NCBI RefSeq assembly: GCF_900115665.1
Contig: NZ_FOXH01000001.1
Location: forward strand, 367,777 to 431,776
DNA: 64,000 bases
Direction: 5' to 3'
Origin: Pseudarcicella hirudinis
GTDB taxonomy: Bacteria; Bacteroidota; Bacteroidia; Cytophagales; Spirosomataceae
Positions 34,843 through 43,931 of the stretch are shown piece after piece (position 1 is the stretch's first letter; every line of letters starts with the position of its first letter). The position numbers and the translations under genes were made by a program. The notes under the pieces were generated by a model. The model made no database searches, was not told where the DNA came from, and saw nothing but the letters and a program-made list of their open reading frames with translations.

Positions 34843-35889
34843 ATGAAACGTTACTTTATAATGGCTGCTCTGACCTTGTTTGGTACAGGATTATATGCAC
34901 AAAATAAAAAAGACCGGATTCAACTTGTTATTAAGGATGCTGAACATAAGATTAATGTATTAGTGGATGGAAAACCGTTTACTGATTATTTCTTTCCAAG
35001 TGATTCTATCCTGAAAAAGCCTGTTTTGTTCCCGATTTTAACCTCAAAAGGAACAACTATTACCAGGGGATATCCGTTTGCTACCAGAGCAGGCGAGCGT
35101 GTAGATCACCCGCACCATGTAGGCATGTGGCTTAATTATGAGTCGGTGAATGGCTTTGATTTCTGGAATAACTCGACTGCTATTAAAGACAGATCAAAAT
35201 ATGGAACAATCAAACATACCGGAATTGTGCAGACAAACGGAGGTTACGGCAAAGCTACTTTAAAGGTTACTGCTGACTGGATCGACACGGATGGAAAAGG
35301 AAAGACTTTATTGAAGGAAAAAACTACCTACGTTTTCCATGCAAACGGAGATCAGAGAATCATAGATCGTATTACAACATTAACAGCTCTGAATGAAAAG
35401 GTTGTCTTCAATGATGTGAAAGACGGAATGTTTGCAATCCGTGTGGCCCGTGAATTGGAGCATCCTTCTGATAAACCTGATGTTTTTGTAGATGCTAATG
35501 GTATTCAGACAAAAGTAGATAAGCTTGATAATACAGGAATTACCGGGAAATACCATACCAGCGAAAATATAGATGGAGAAGCTGCCTGGAGTACAAGGGC
35601 AAGATGGGCTAATTTAGGCGGAAAAATCAAAAATGAAGATATTTCAATTTGTATTATTGATCACCCTAAAAATGTAAATTATCCAACGTATTGGCATGCA
35701 AGAGGTTATGGTTTATTTGCTGCTAACCCGCTCGGAGAAAAGGTTTTTACAAACGGTAAAAAAGAATTGAATTATACGCTTGAACCAAATCAGTCTGTAA
35801 CCTTCAGGTACAGAACCGTTATTACTTCAGGAAAAACAAGTGATGCACAGTTTAATAAACTGGCCGATGAATTTGCCAAAAGTGAATAG
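34843..35889 (+). CDS. DUF6807 (PmoA-family) exported protein
   Basis: 348 residues with a signal peptide ending TGLYAQ. RVDHPHHVGMWLNYESVNGFDFWNNS is the DUF6807 signature, with a conserved histidine cluster. FHANGDQRIIDRITTLTAL and SICIIDHPKNVNYPTYWHARGYGLFAANPLG follow the family pattern. Databases often call these PmoA proteins, but no relation to methane oxidation is expected. They are common in sugar-utilisation loci of Bacteroidota and Planctomycetota and may be sugar-ring or lyase-type enzymes, function unproven. It lies after the SusCD terminator with its own promoter region, in the same direction. Confidence 0.85.
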   Translation: MKRYFIMAALTLFGTGLYAQNKKDRIQLVIKDAEHKINVLVDGKPFTDYFFPSDSILKKPVLFPILTSKGTTITRGYPFATRAGERVDHPHHVGMWLNYESVNGFDFWNNSTAIKDRSKYGTIKHTGIVQTNGGYGKATLKVTADWIDTDGKGKTLLKEKTTYVFHANGDQRIIDRITTLTALNEKVVFNDVKDGMFAIRVARELEHPSDKPDVFVDANGIQTKVDKLDNTGITGKYHTSENIDGEAAWSTRARWANLGGKIKNEDISICIIDHPKNVNYPTYWHARGYGLFAANPLGEKVFTNGKKELNYTLEPNQSVTFRYRTVITSGKTSDAQFNKLADEFAKSE

Positions 35890-35913
35890 CTTCAGCAAAA
35901 TTTCAGAATGCAG

Positions 35914-35944
35914 GAGGAATCTTACTTAAGGTTCCTCTTTTTTT
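35914..35944 (+). terminator. Terminator after the DUF6807 gene
   Basis: 8-bp stem gaggaatc/ggttcctc (one wobble pair) with an 8-base loop and an eight-T run, 24 bases past the stop codon. Confidence 0.8.
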
Positions 35945-35994
35945 AGACTAAGCCTGAAGATTTCTTCGTTAAATCTCCAAACCACCAGAAACGA

Positions 35995-36663
35995 ATGAAG
36001 AAATCTTTTTTGCTATTATTTTTTGTCAACATCTTTGCCCGAAGCTACGCACAACAGCATTTATATGAACTGAATGCTGTTTCATTTTTTAAGTTACAGG
36101 AAGTAAACAGCCCGATAATTCCTTCAAATCCTGATTACGAATTGCTGGATGCTGCCATATTTCAGGCCACTAATGAACAGCGTCTTAAGTTTGGATTAAA
36201 CCCTTTCATTTTTTCGGCTTCTCTTTATCAGGCTTCTTCCGGACATTCTGAGGATATGATCCGACAGGATTTTTACGGACATGATAATCCTTACACCCTT
36301 AGCAAAAAGCATTTCTATGACCGGGTTTTTCTCCAGAAAGGAGAGTTTGCTGAAATGGCAGAAAATATTGCACAGCAAGACTTCCTCAATATCTCCGGCA
36401 GATTTTGTTATACTCCTGCAACAGCCGGCAGAGACTTTGTTTTCTATAATTGTGATACCGGGCGTATTATTCCTGTTTTGACCTATCTGGAGCTGGCAAG
36501 AACAGTTGTAGCGGGTTGGATGGATTCAAAGCCACATCGGAAAAATATTCTCAATCCCAAACTTCAATATATCGGTTGTTCAGGCAGACTTTGCCGGAAT
36601 CCTTTAAAATCAGCCCTGAGTCATTTCGGCAGGTTTACTCAGGATTTTGGAGGAAGGCTTTGA
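35995..36663 (+). CDS. Exported CAP-domain (SCP/PR1-like) protein
   Basis: 222 residues with a signal peptide ending ARSYAQ. The CAP domain runs from FQATNEQRLKFGLNPFIFSASLYQASSGHSEDMIRQDFYGHDNP to the MAENIAQQ motif and GWMDSKPHRKNILNPKLQYIGCSG. The family's two histidines (GHSEDM and PHRKNIL) and acidic partners are present. Bacterial CAP proteins are secreted and mostly uncharacterised; some act on lipids or the cell wall. There is an insertion of about 35 residues with two cysteines (FCYTPATAG, YNCDTG) between the core motifs. It appears monocistronic. Confidence 0.85.
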   Translation: MKKSFLLLFFVNIFARSYAQQHLYELNAVSFFKLQEVNSPIIPSNPDYELLDAAIFQATNEQRLKFGLNPFIFSASLYQASSGHSEDMIRQDFYGHDNPYTLSKKHFYDRVFLQKGEFAEMAENIAQQDFLNISGRFCYTPATAGRDFVFYNCDTGRIIPVLTYLELARTVVAGWMDSKPHRKNILNPKLQYIGCSGRLCRNPLKSALSHFGRFTQDFGGRL

Positions 36664-36930
36664 AAAATCAATCCTCCTGCCTGAAAAAACATTTATAACA
36701 AAGGCATTCTAATTATTTGATTCTCAGGATTCGGAAAAATGTTTTTTATTTGCAAAGGCCGGATTAATTCATTTTTAGCCGAATTATGTTAATTTTAAGC
36801 CTTTGTTAGTAAAAATCAGAAAAATAATTTCAGATTTTTCTGTATAAACTTCCTTAAGGAGACTTCGATTGGAATCGTACTGAGAATTGCTCAGTTATAT
36901 ATATATTTAAGAAAGAGATAAATTAATTAC

Positions 36931-38370
36931 ATGAAATTAACTTTTTGGGGAGCGTCCAGGCAAGTTACCGGGAGCATGTATCTGCTCGAACTGGGATCTG
37001 CCGAGACCTTTGATGATTACAAAATTCTCATTGATTGCGGTACTGATATGGAAAGAGAAATTGATTACGGTCAACCTCTTACTTCTCAGTCTTTTTTTCC
37101 GTTTGAAGCTTCACAGATTAATCTTGTTTTGTTAACACATGCACATATTGACCATACGGGAAATATACCTATGTTATACAGAGAAGGTTATGAAGGGCAG
37201 GTATTATGTACTTCGGCAACGGCTGAGCTTACAGATTTACTGCTTCATGATGCGGCCATTCTGAATTTGAAAAAGATAAAAAAAGCAGAAGGAGAAAGCA
37301 GAAAGAAAGCTAAGAAAATGGACAGATTGCTTAAAAAAGGCGATTTGTACCTTGAAAAAGACGTAAATGATGCACTGCATAACTTTGTAACAATTCAGTT
37401 TCGAAGAAAATTTAAGATCAGAGACGGACTTGAAGTAACTTTTATTCCGGCGGGTCATTTACTCGGTGCGGCGCATATTATTCTTACCGTTACAGATAAT
37501 GGTGAAAGAAAGACTATTTGTTTCTCAGGAGATATCGGAAGAAGGAATTACCCGCTGCATATCGATCCTGAACAGATTCCGGAAGTAGATTATATGCTTT
37601 GCGAGACCACATACGGAGCGAGAGAACATGAAGACAGAATGTCTCCCGAAGATGCTTTGGCAGATGTAATTACCCGAACCTGCATCAATATGCCCGGAAG
37701 GTTAATTATTCCTGCCTTTTCTGTGGGCCGTACACAGGCTTTGTTATATACCCTTAACCGACTTTATTCGGAACGCGGAATAAAACCTATTAAGGTATTT
37801 AGCGATAGCCCGCTTGCATATGCTTCTACGAAAGTTTATCAGAAAAATCTCAGATTACTCAATAAAGATGCCCAGGAGTTTTATGAAGAGAATGATACCC
37901 TTTTTGATTTCGAAAATCTCCAGTATATTCAGTCTGAGAAGTCGAGTAAAGCCATCTCAAATTACGGCGAACCATGCATTATAATTTCCTCATCAGGAAT
38001 GATTGCAGGAGGGAGAGTTGAGCAGCACGTAGCAGCAAATATCAATAATTCGTATTGTACTATTCTGTTAGTAGGTTATGCCTCTGAAGGTACCCTGGGC
38101 TGGCGTTTGATGAATGGTCAGAAAACCATCAAAATTAAAGACCAGGAAGTTAAAGTGATGGCGAATGTTGAGAAAATAGACGTTTTCAGCGGACATGGAG
38201 ATAAAAACGATCTTCTGAAGTTCGTGAAATATCAGTCTCCCGCTAAACTTAAAAAAATATTTTTGATTCACGGTGAGCCTGAAAGTATGGAAGTCTTTAA
38301 AGAAACATTGAATAATGAAGGTTATAATGATGTCATAATTCCGGAAAAGGGAGAGAGTTTTGAACTTTAA
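36931..38370 (+). CDS. Metallo-beta-lactamase/beta-CASP family RNase-type protein
   Basis: 479 residues. HAHIDH at 70-75 is the zinc-binding HxHxDH motif; further ligands are likely in AGHLLGAAH and SGDIG. FSVGRTQALLYTLNRL and SDSPLAYASTKVY mark the beta-CASP insert, and the C-terminal SGHGDKNDLLKF is the RMMBL-type motif. This is the CPSF73/Ysh1-like group of RNA-processing nucleases found in many bacteria, acting on RNA in the cytoplasm. A lysine-rich insertion (about 118-140, KKIKKAEGESRKKAKKMDRLLKK) is unusual and might bind RNA. It is the first gene of a run of five rightward genes. Confidence 0.9.
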   Translation: MKLTFWGASRQVTGSMYLLELGSAETFDDYKILIDCGTDMEREIDYGQPLTSQSFFPFEASQINLVLLTHAHIDHTGNIPMLYREGYEGQVLCTSATAELTDLLLHDAAILNLKKIKKAEGESRKKAKKMDRLLKKGDLYLEKDVNDALHNFVTIQFRRKFKIRDGLEVTFIPAGHLLGAAHIILTVTDNGERKTICFSGDIGRRNYPLHIDPEQIPEVDYMLCETTYGAREHEDRMSPEDALADVITRTCINMPGRLIIPAFSVGRTQALLYTLNRLYSERGIKPIKVFSDSPLAYASTKVYQKNLRLLNKDAQEFYEENDTLFDFENLQYIQSEKSSKAISNYGEPCIIISSSGMIAGGRVEQHVAANINNSYCTILLVGYASEGTLGWRLMNGQKTIKIKDQEVKVMANVEKIDVFSGHGDKNDLLKFVKYQSPAKLKKIFLIHGEPESMEVFKETLNNEGYNDVIIPEKGESFEL

Positions 38371-38563
38371 GAAAGGAACCGGGTAGAATAAACCATAAAA
38401 AGAGGTTTTATAAATCAGTAAATTCAGATTATTGAGACGAAGGTTTTCTGAGATTTAAACCTAAATAATATTATTTTGATAATTTATTGAATGAATCTTG
38501 GTAATTATACCTCTGCCTAACTGAAAAATACAATAATTACATCCTAGAGTTTCTCTTTTTATC

Positions 38564-38571
38564 TAACTTTG
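38564..38571 (+). promoter_or_regulatory. -7 promoter element for accA
   Basis: TAACTTTG matches TAnnTTTG and gives a leader of about 75 bases before the accA ATG. That leader contains a 6-bp hairpin (atcggc at 38598-38603, gccgat at 38630-38635). Confidence 0.5.
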
Positions 38572-38651
38572 GGAACGAAACACAATTCAGAGTAATAATC
38601 GGCCGAATTGGCAATCCTTTGGAACCGTAGCCGATAATTGAAAATTCAAAA

Positions 38652-39602
38652 ATGAAAACCCTTCTGGAATTTGAAAAACCCATTGCCGACCTGGAAGCCA
38701 AGTTGGTAGAAATGAAAAAGCTGGCAGTAGAAAATAATGTGGATGTAAGTGCAGCAGCCGCCTCATTGGAAAACAGCATTGAAGATCTTAAAAGAGAAAC
38801 CTTCTCGAACCTTACCCGCTGGCAAAGAGTTCTTCTTTCCCGTCATCCGGATCGCCCTTATACTTTCGATTATATCGAAAATATCTGCGATGAATTCATC
38901 GAAATTTTTGGCGACAGAACTGTTGGTGATGATAAAGCGATGGTCGGAGGATTTGGAAAAATCGATAATCAGACTTTCATGATCATTGGTCAGCAGAAAG
39001 GAAGAAATACAAAACAGCGTCAAAAACGTAATTTCGGTATGCCAAATCCTGAAGGCTATAGAAAAGCCTTGAGATTGATGAAAATGGCTGAGAAATTCGG
39101 AAAACCTATTATCACTTTCATTGATACACCAGGTGCATTCCCGGGTCTGGAGGCAGAAGAAAGAGGGCAGGGGGAAGCCATTGCACGAAATATCCGTGAC
39201 ATGTTTATGCTCAAAGTTCCGGTTATCTGTGTAATTATCGGAGAAGGAGCTTCCGGAGGAGCTTTAGGAATCGCAATCGGTGACAGAGTATTGATGCTTG
39301 AAAATACATGGTATTCAGTAATTTCTCCGGAAAACTGCTCAACTATTCTTTGGAGAACCTGGAATTTTAAAGAGCAGGCTGCAGAAGCATTGAAACTTAC
39401 TGCCAAAGATATGTTTGAAAACGGGCTGGTAGATGGTATCATTCCTGAACCTTTGGGAGGAGCTCATCTTGATTATGCACTGGCTACTCAAACGGTTAAA
39501 AAAGTTCTTCTTGAAACCCTGGAAGAACTCAATAATATACCTTCCCGCGAAAGAATTTTACAGAGAATTGAGAAATTTGGTAAAATGGGAGTCGTTATCT
39601 AA
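38652..39602 (+). CDS. accA: Acetyl-CoA carboxylase carboxyltransferase subunit alpha
   Basis: 316 residues, the normal AccA length. Conserved AccA stretches are [69 protein letters not shown] and [30 protein letters not shown]. With AccD it transfers the carboxyl group from biotin to acetyl-CoA, making malonyl-CoA for fatty acid synthesis in the cytoplasm. accD, accB and accC are not in the window. It has its own promoter and terminator. Confidence 0.97.
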   Translation: MKTLLEFEKPIADLEAKLVEMKKLAVENNVDVSAAAASLENSIEDLKRETFSNLTRWQRVLLSRHPDRPYTFDYIENICDEFIEIFGDRTVGDDKAMVGGFGKIDNQTFMIIGQQKGRNTKQRQKRNFGMPNPEGYRKALRLMKMAEKFGKPIITFIDTPGAFPGLEAEERGQGEAIARNIRDMFMLKVPVICVIIGEGASGGALGIAIGDRVLMLENTWYSVISPENCSTILWRTWNFKEQAAEALKLTAKDMFENGLVDGIIPEPLGGAHLDYALATQTVKKVLLETLEELNNIPSRERILQRIEKFGKMGVVI

Positions 39603-39613
39603 TCAGAATTCTT

Positions 39614-39651
39614 AAAATACCGGATGGCAAAATCTGCCGTCCGGTATTTTT
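39614..39651 (+). terminator. Terminator of accA
   Basis: Stem aaaataccggatggca/tgccgtccggtatttt (16 bp with one wobble) and a 5-base loop followed by Ts, 11 bases after the accA stop codon. Confidence 0.9.
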
Positions 39652-39666
39652 AATTTCTTTAAATCT

Positions 39667-40284
39667 ATGATTAAAAATATCATTTTTGACCTCGGAAACG
39701 TAATTATAGATATTCTTCCGCAAAAGACATATGAAGCTTTTGCGACACTTTCCAATAAATATTCCTGGCAGGAAATTGAACAGCTGATCAAAGAAAAGAA
39801 GCTTTGGATTGGCTATGAAACAGGTCATTTCACCGATGCTGAATTCAGAGATTTAATTCGTAAAGAATTGTCCATTTCTGCCTCAGATGAAGCAATAGAC
39901 CTGGCCTTTAATGCCTTGCTTCTGGAAATTGATCCGAAACGGATAGAACTTATAGAAAACCTTGGCCGGAAATACCGACTTTTTATTCTTAGTAATACCA
40001 GTAACATTCATTTTGTAGATGTTGAGAAAATCCTGGAAAGATGTACCGGAAGGAAGCACTTCAGTGATTTTATTGAGATTGTTTTCCTTTCCTATGAAAT
40101 GGGTAAAGTAAAACCGGATCCGGAAATCTACAGGCAGGTTTTGCAGGATGCAGGAATTATCGCAGAAGAAACGTTGTTTGTAGATGATCTTCAGGCAAAT
40201 GTTGAATCCGCAGCAAAACTTGGTATTAACATCATACACATACAGCCGCCTGTGGGTATTTTAGAGAGACTGAAGGAGTACTAA
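39667..40284 (+). CDS. HAD-superfamily phosphatase (YihX-like)
   Basis: 205 residues. Motif I is IIFDLGNVIID with the nucleophile D8, the DLGNV form of YihX-type sugar-phosphate phosphatases, in which the second acid of DxD is replaced. Motif II is LFILSNTS, motif III the Lys in EMGKVKPDPEIYRQVL, and motif IV FVDDLQANVESA. The helical cap lies between residues 15 and 85. In E. coli YihX removes phosphate from alpha-D-glucose 1-phosphate, but the substrate here is not certain. Cytoplasmic. Confidence 0.88.
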   Translation: MIKNIIFDLGNVIIDILPQKTYEAFATLSNKYSWQEIEQLIKEKKLWIGYETGHFTDAEFRDLIRKELSISASDEAIDLAFNALLLEIDPKRIELIENLGRKYRLFILSNTSNIHFVDVEKILERCTGRKHFSDFIEIVFLSYEMGKVKPDPEIYRQVLQDAGIIAEETLFVDDLQANVESAAKLGINIIHIQPPVGILERLKEY

Positions 40285-40371
40285 ATCAGTTTCTGATTAA
40301 CATTTAAACCATATAGATAGTAGCGTGTAACAGAGGAAAATCGTTCAGCTTTACGCTAAAACGAATTTGAT

Positions 40372-41541
40372 ATGAATCGGAAGACAGTTTTAATACAGAT
40401 TATACTATTTATCGTTACACTGATTACAACCACATTTGCCGGGGCAGAATGGATGACGGGAAGGTACTTTTTCTATCCCTTTATCGGAGATCAGCTGCCT
40501 GAAGCGGCGAAACTGCATTTAGACGAAATCTGGCAGGGTTTGCAATATTCTCTTCCTTTTATCGGTATTCTTACCGCCCATGAATTTGGTCATTTTTTTA
40601 CGGCCAGGCATTACAAAATCAGGGCAACCTTGCCTTATTATATTCCGGTTTGGTTTAGCAGCTTAGGTTTTAGTATCGGAACAATGGGGGCTGTAATTCG
40701 TATCTTAGACAGAACCAAATCCAGGCTTCAGTATTTTGACATCGGCATAGCAGGTCCTTTGGCAGGTTTTGTAGTAGCTTTTGGGGTTTTATGGTATGGG
40801 TTTACACATTTACCTCCGGCTCATTATATATTCAGTATTCATCCAGAATATATGAAGTATGGTCTGGATTATGCTAAACATGTTTATGATGCTAAAAACA
40901 TGTCCGGAAGTCTGGTTTTAGGAGATAACCTGCTGTTCTGGTTTTTTAAAAAGTATGTGGCAGATCCTGCTTTATTACCTAATATTTTTGAAATAACCCA
41001 TTATCCCTTCCTTATGGCCGGGTATCTGGCTTTATTCTTTACAGCATTGAACCTGATTCCGATTGGTCAATTAGATGGGGGACATATTCTTTACGGACTG
41101 ATCGGTAAAAAGTGGTTTAACAGAATTTCTCCGGTTTTGTTTATCATTTTTACTACATATTCAGGCTACGGTTTATTTACAATTCAGGGTTTTTCAAATG
41201 CAGAAAGTGATATGGATTCGTTCATGTGGCTTGTCATTTATATCTTTTTTCTTCAAATATGCTTTTCCCGTATTAATCCTGAAAACAGGATGACTTCATG
41301 GGTATTAGCGCTTGCTGTTACCGTTTTTCAAATTGTATTAAGCTATTTTTTGCCGGCCGGAACACAGGGATTCTCAGGTTTTCTGCTCTTTGTTTTTCTT
41401 TTGGGAAGAATACTGGGGGTTTACCATCCGGAAGTTGAAATTGATGAACCGTTAGACTGGAAACGAAAATTACTCGGTTGGATTTCCCTGCTTATTTTTA
41501 TTCTTTGTTTTTCTCCGCAGCCTTTTATGCAAATGCCTTAA
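40372..41541 (+). CDS. Site-2 protease family (M50) membrane protein
   Basis: 389 residues, with several transmembrane segments. The zinc motif HEFGH is at 70-74 and the third ligand is D235 in GQLDGGH, within the typical LNLIPIGQLDGGHILYGLIGKKWFN. It is an intramembrane protease, expected to cleave membrane-bound anti-sigma factors or signal-peptide remnants. There is no PDZ domain between the motifs, which separates it from RseP. The C-terminal 120 residues add four hydrophobic segments. No obvious client gene is adjacent, and the FecR-like protein in this window lacks the membrane segment it would need as a substrate. Confidence 0.88.
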   Translation: MNRKTVLIQIILFIVTLITTTFAGAEWMTGRYFFYPFIGDQLPEAAKLHLDEIWQGLQYSLPFIGILTAHEFGHFFTARHYKIRATLPYYIPVWFSSLGFSIGTMGAVIRILDRTKSRLQYFDIGIAGPLAGFVVAFGVLWYGFTHLPPAHYIFSIHPEYMKYGLDYAKHVYDAKNMSGSLVLGDNLLFWFFKKYVADPALLPNIFEITHYPFLMAGYLALFFTALNLIPIGQLDGGHILYGLIGKKWFNRISPVLFIIFTTYSGYGLFTIQGFSNAESDMDSFMWLVIYIFFLQICFSRINPENRMTSWVLALAVTVFQIVLSYFLPAGTQGFSGFLLFVFLLGRILGVYHPEVEIDEPLDWKRKLLGWISLLIFILCFSPQPFMQMP

Positions 41542-41588
41542 AATCGAATATATTTTCTTGAAATATTTCAAAACAATATACATTTTAT

Positions 41589-41596
41589 TATGTTTG
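41589..41596 (+). promoter_or_regulatory. -7 promoter element for the acyltransferase gene
   Basis: TATGTTTG matches TAnnTTTG, 37 bases before the start codon. A 10-base palindrome gcgatatcgc lies in the leader at 41602-41611. Confidence 0.45.
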
Positions 41597-41633
41597 TAAA
41601 GGCGATATCGCTTTAATAAATATATAGAGATCC

Positions 41634-42203
41634 ATGTTTAATTGGCTTTTTAGTGCCCTTTTCAGACTTTTTGGCTGGAGAATAGACGGTAAGTTCGACT
41701 ATTCTTTAAAGAAGGGAATGCTTATTGTTTGTCCGCATGCTTCCTGGGTGGATTTTCCGGTAGGAGTAGGCGCCAGAGCCTCTTTAGGAGTAAAGATGGG
41801 CTATTGGGGAAAAGCAGAGCTTTTTAAGCCGCCATTCGGTTGGTTTTTCAGAGCATTGGGAGGATTCCCGGTCGATCGGTCTAAAAGTAATAATCTTGTT
41901 GACGGAATCGCAAAAATATTCAATACTCAGGAAGAATTGTTTATGGTAATTACTCCGGAAGGTTCGAGGAAGGATGTTGAAAAACTTAAAACAGGATTTT
42001 ACTATGTGGCATTGCAGGTGAGCATCCCCGTTATCATGGTAGGATTTGATTATCCGGGGAAAAAAGTAGTTTTGGCAGCCCCTTTGTATTTAACAGGAGA
42101 TTTTGACAAAGATATGGGGGCTATTGCCCGGTTCTACAGTACAATAGGAGGTGTGCAGAAAAGCTGGATAAAGAATTATCTTGAGACAGCGAAGTCGAAA
42201 TAA
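41634..42203 (+). CDS. 1-acyl-sn-glycerol-3-phosphate acyltransferase-like protein
   Basis: 189 residues. The catalytic HX4D motif is HASWVD (residues 35-40), the second block is GWFFRALGGFPVDR, and the third is ITPEGSRK, the PlsC-type substrate-binding motif. It is short compared with PlsC (about 240) and lacks a clear N-terminal membrane helix, so it is more like the compact LPLAT-family members. It should transfer an acyl chain to a lysophospholipid or related acceptor at the inner membrane. It is last in the rightward run and converges with lpxB, but no terminator is evident between them. Confidence 0.82.
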   Translation: MFNWLFSALFRLFGWRIDGKFDYSLKKGMLIVCPHASWVDFPVGVGARASLGVKMGYWGKAELFKPPFGWFFRALGGFPVDRSKSNNLVDGIAKIFNTQEELFMVITPEGSRKDVEKLKTGFYYVALQVSIPVIMVGFDYPGKKVVLAAPLYLTGDFDKDMGAIARFYSTIGGVQKSWIKNYLETAKSK

Positions 42204-42235
42204 ATAATGTTAACTTTTCCAGGAATCTGTAAGTG

Positions 42236-43345
42236 TCATTGCTTCAGGTAATTAACCATAAGTTCTCCCGCTTTTTCCGAAGCACCTTTCGTACCAAGAA
42301 GTGTCCTGACCTGCTCATATCCATCTAGCTGAGCTGTTCTTGCTTCAGGGTTTTTCAATAATTTTCCAAGCTCGGACCTGATATTTTCATTGTTAAGCTC
42401 TCCCTGAACCAGTTCTGTAACGACGGTTCTTCCGGCAATCAGATTTACAAGGGATAAATAAGCTACTTTGATAACCTTTTTCCCGATACGGTAGAATAAT
42501 GGGTCGGTTTTATAACAAACAACCTGAGGGGTATTCAGAATGGCTGTCTCCAGGGTAGCTGTTCCTGAAGTTACCAAAGCTGCTTCTGCTACTGAAAGTA
42601 AATCATACGCAGAATCTTCCACAATTTTTACCGGAAAAATGCTCTGCCATCGGGCATAAAGCTCTTTGGGAAGATTAGATACACTACCTATAACGAATTG
42701 ATATTCTGGAAATTCGTAACTTGCTGATAGCATTAGAGGCAAAATCTTTGAAACCTCCTGTTTCCGGCTTCCGGGTAGCAATGCAACGATAGGCTTATTA
42801 CCCAGTCTGGCACTTTTTCTAAAATCCGGATCAGGTCTGAAATCTGAGATGGCATCAAACAAGGGATTTCCGACATAATCTACCTCATAATCAAACTTTT
42901 TGAAAAACTCCTTCTCAAATGGGAAAATCACAAACATCCGGTCTACAAATTTCTTGATTTTCAGGGCTCTTGACTGATTCCAGGCCCAAACTTTCGGAGA
43001 AATGTAATAGAATGTCCTGATGCCTTTGCCTTTGGCAAATTCAGCAATTCTCATGTTAAAACCGGCATAATCAATCAGAATAACTACATCAGGCTGAAAA
43101 GCAAGAATATCTTTCTTACAGAAACGGATTAAGCCCAGAATAACGGGTAAATTAAGAATTACCTTAACAACGCCCATAAAAGCCAGGTCTCTGTAATGTT
43201 TTGCAAGATCAGCTCCTGACTCTTCCATCATATCACCTCCCCAGGCTCTGATTTGAGCAGAAGGGTCATTTTTCAGGATTCCTTTAATGAGATTAGAGCC
43301 GTGTAAGTCGCCCGAACGTTCCCCTGCAATGATGTAGTATTTCAT
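42236..43345 (-). CDS. lpxB: Lipid-A-disaccharide synthase
   Basis: 369 residues, typical length. The GT19 opening MKYYIIAGERSGDLHGSNLI is clear, as are WGGDMMEESGADLAKHYRDLAFMG, YYISPKVWAWNQSRALKIKKFVDRMFVIFPFEKEFF, GNPLFD, LLPGSRKQEV and SGTATLETAILNTPQVVCYKT. It joins UDP-2,3-diacylglucosamine and lipid X into the lipid A disaccharide at the inner membrane, so the cell makes LPS or lipo-oligosaccharide, in keeping with hldD nearby. Confidence 0.96.
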   Translation of the reverse strand: MKYYIIAGERSGDLHGSNLIKGILKNDPSAQIRAWGGDMMEESGADLAKHYRDLAFMGVVKVILNLPVILGLIRFCKKDILAFQPDVVILIDYAGFNMRIAEFAKGKGIRTFYYISPKVWAWNQSRALKIKKFVDRMFVIFPFEKEFFKKFDYEVDYVGNPLFDAISDFRPDPDFRKSARLGNKPIVALLPGSRKQEVSKILPLMLSASYEFPEYQFVIGSVSNLPKELYARWQSIFPVKIVEDSAYDLLSVAEAALVTSGTATLETAILNTPQVVCYKTDPLFYRIGKKVIKVAYLSLVNLIAGRTVVTELVQGELNNENIRSELGKLLKNPEARTAQLDGYEQVRTLLGTKGASEKAGELMVNYLKQ

Positions 43346-43377
43346 TCCTGTTATGAAGTTTTAATAAAATCAGAGGA

Positions 43378-43417
43378 TTAAACAAGCTGAAATCGCCTTT
43401 GATTTCAGCTTGTTTAA
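43378..43417 (-). terminator. Terminator after the PTPS-family gene
   Basis: A perfect 17-bp stem ttaaacaagctgaaatc/gatttcagcttgtttaa with a 6-base loop, 5 bases past the stop codon at 43422. It lies between that gene and lpxB on the same strand. Confidence 0.93.
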
Positions 43418-43421
43418 TATG

Positions 43422-43841
43422 TTATTCTCCGAAATACTCAACGAAATTCTTTTGAGTTTCGAACAACTGGATACTATGAAGACGAGCAGTTGAAGAGGCT
43501 GCCTCGATTTTAGGAGCAAGGATATTCCAGATTTCCATGACAAAAATTTCACAGCTGGCCATTTTTCCCTGCATGAAATCAACATCCAGGTTAAGATTTT
43601 TGTGATCTACTTTTTCAATTACCTCTGTTTTGATAATGTCTCCCAATACTTTCAGGTCAATTACGAAGCCTGTATCGTAATCAGGTTTCCCTTTTACCGT
43701 AACAATTAATTCAAAATTATGACCATGCCAGTTAATATTGGCACATGGGCCAAAAACTTCACGGTTCTTTTCTTCAGTCCAGTTTGGATTGTAAAGCCGG
43801 TGTGCGGCATTGAAATGTTCTTTCCTACTTACGTAAACCAT
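43422..43841 (-). CDS. 6-pyruvoyl-tetrahydropterin synthase / QueD-family protein
   Basis: 139 residues from the ATG at 43839-43841. A start 16 codons upstream is possible, but MVYVSRKEHFNAAHRLYN is where the family begins. The zinc ligands are H in FNAAHRL and the pair HGH in NWHGHNFEL, and the catalytic Cys is in FGPCANINW. VDHKNLN and CEIFVMEIWN are further family marks, with a Glu near the end (LFETQ). It could be QueD (6-carboxy-tetrahydropterin synthase, queuosine) or a pterin synthase; sequence alone does not separate them, and no other queuosine or folate gene is adjacent. The -7 element lies 82 bases upstream, inside a palindrome. Confidence 0.88.
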   Translation of the reverse strand: MVYVSRKEHFNAAHRLYNPNWTEEKNREVFGPCANINWHGHNFELIVTVKGKPDYDTGFVIDLKVLGDIIKTEVIEKVDHKNLNLDVDFMQGKMASCEIFVMEIWNILAPKIEAASSTARLHSIQLFETQKNFVEYFGE

Positions 43842-43912
43842 TGCCTTGTTTTCAGTGTTAGATGTGAAGGCTTGAAACTGGGAAAACAATAGCAGTTTTA
43901 AGCCAAAAAATT

Positions 43913-43931
43913 TAACTTTGCTGCAAAGTTA
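43913..43931. promoter_or_regulatory. Palindrome holding a TAACTTTG element on each strand
   Basis: TAACTTTGC, one central base, then GCAAAGTTA. Each strand therefore reads a perfect TAnnTTTG -7 element (43913-43920 rightward, 43924-43931 leftward). The leftward one fits the PTPS-family gene. The rightward one has no gene for 380 bases. Confidence 0.6.

Noticed and set aside
36895-36906. TA-dinucleotide run before the beta-CASP gene as a phase-variable repeat
   Set aside because: It is only about five units long in AT-rich DNA and lies outside the coding region; there is no sign of slippage control.
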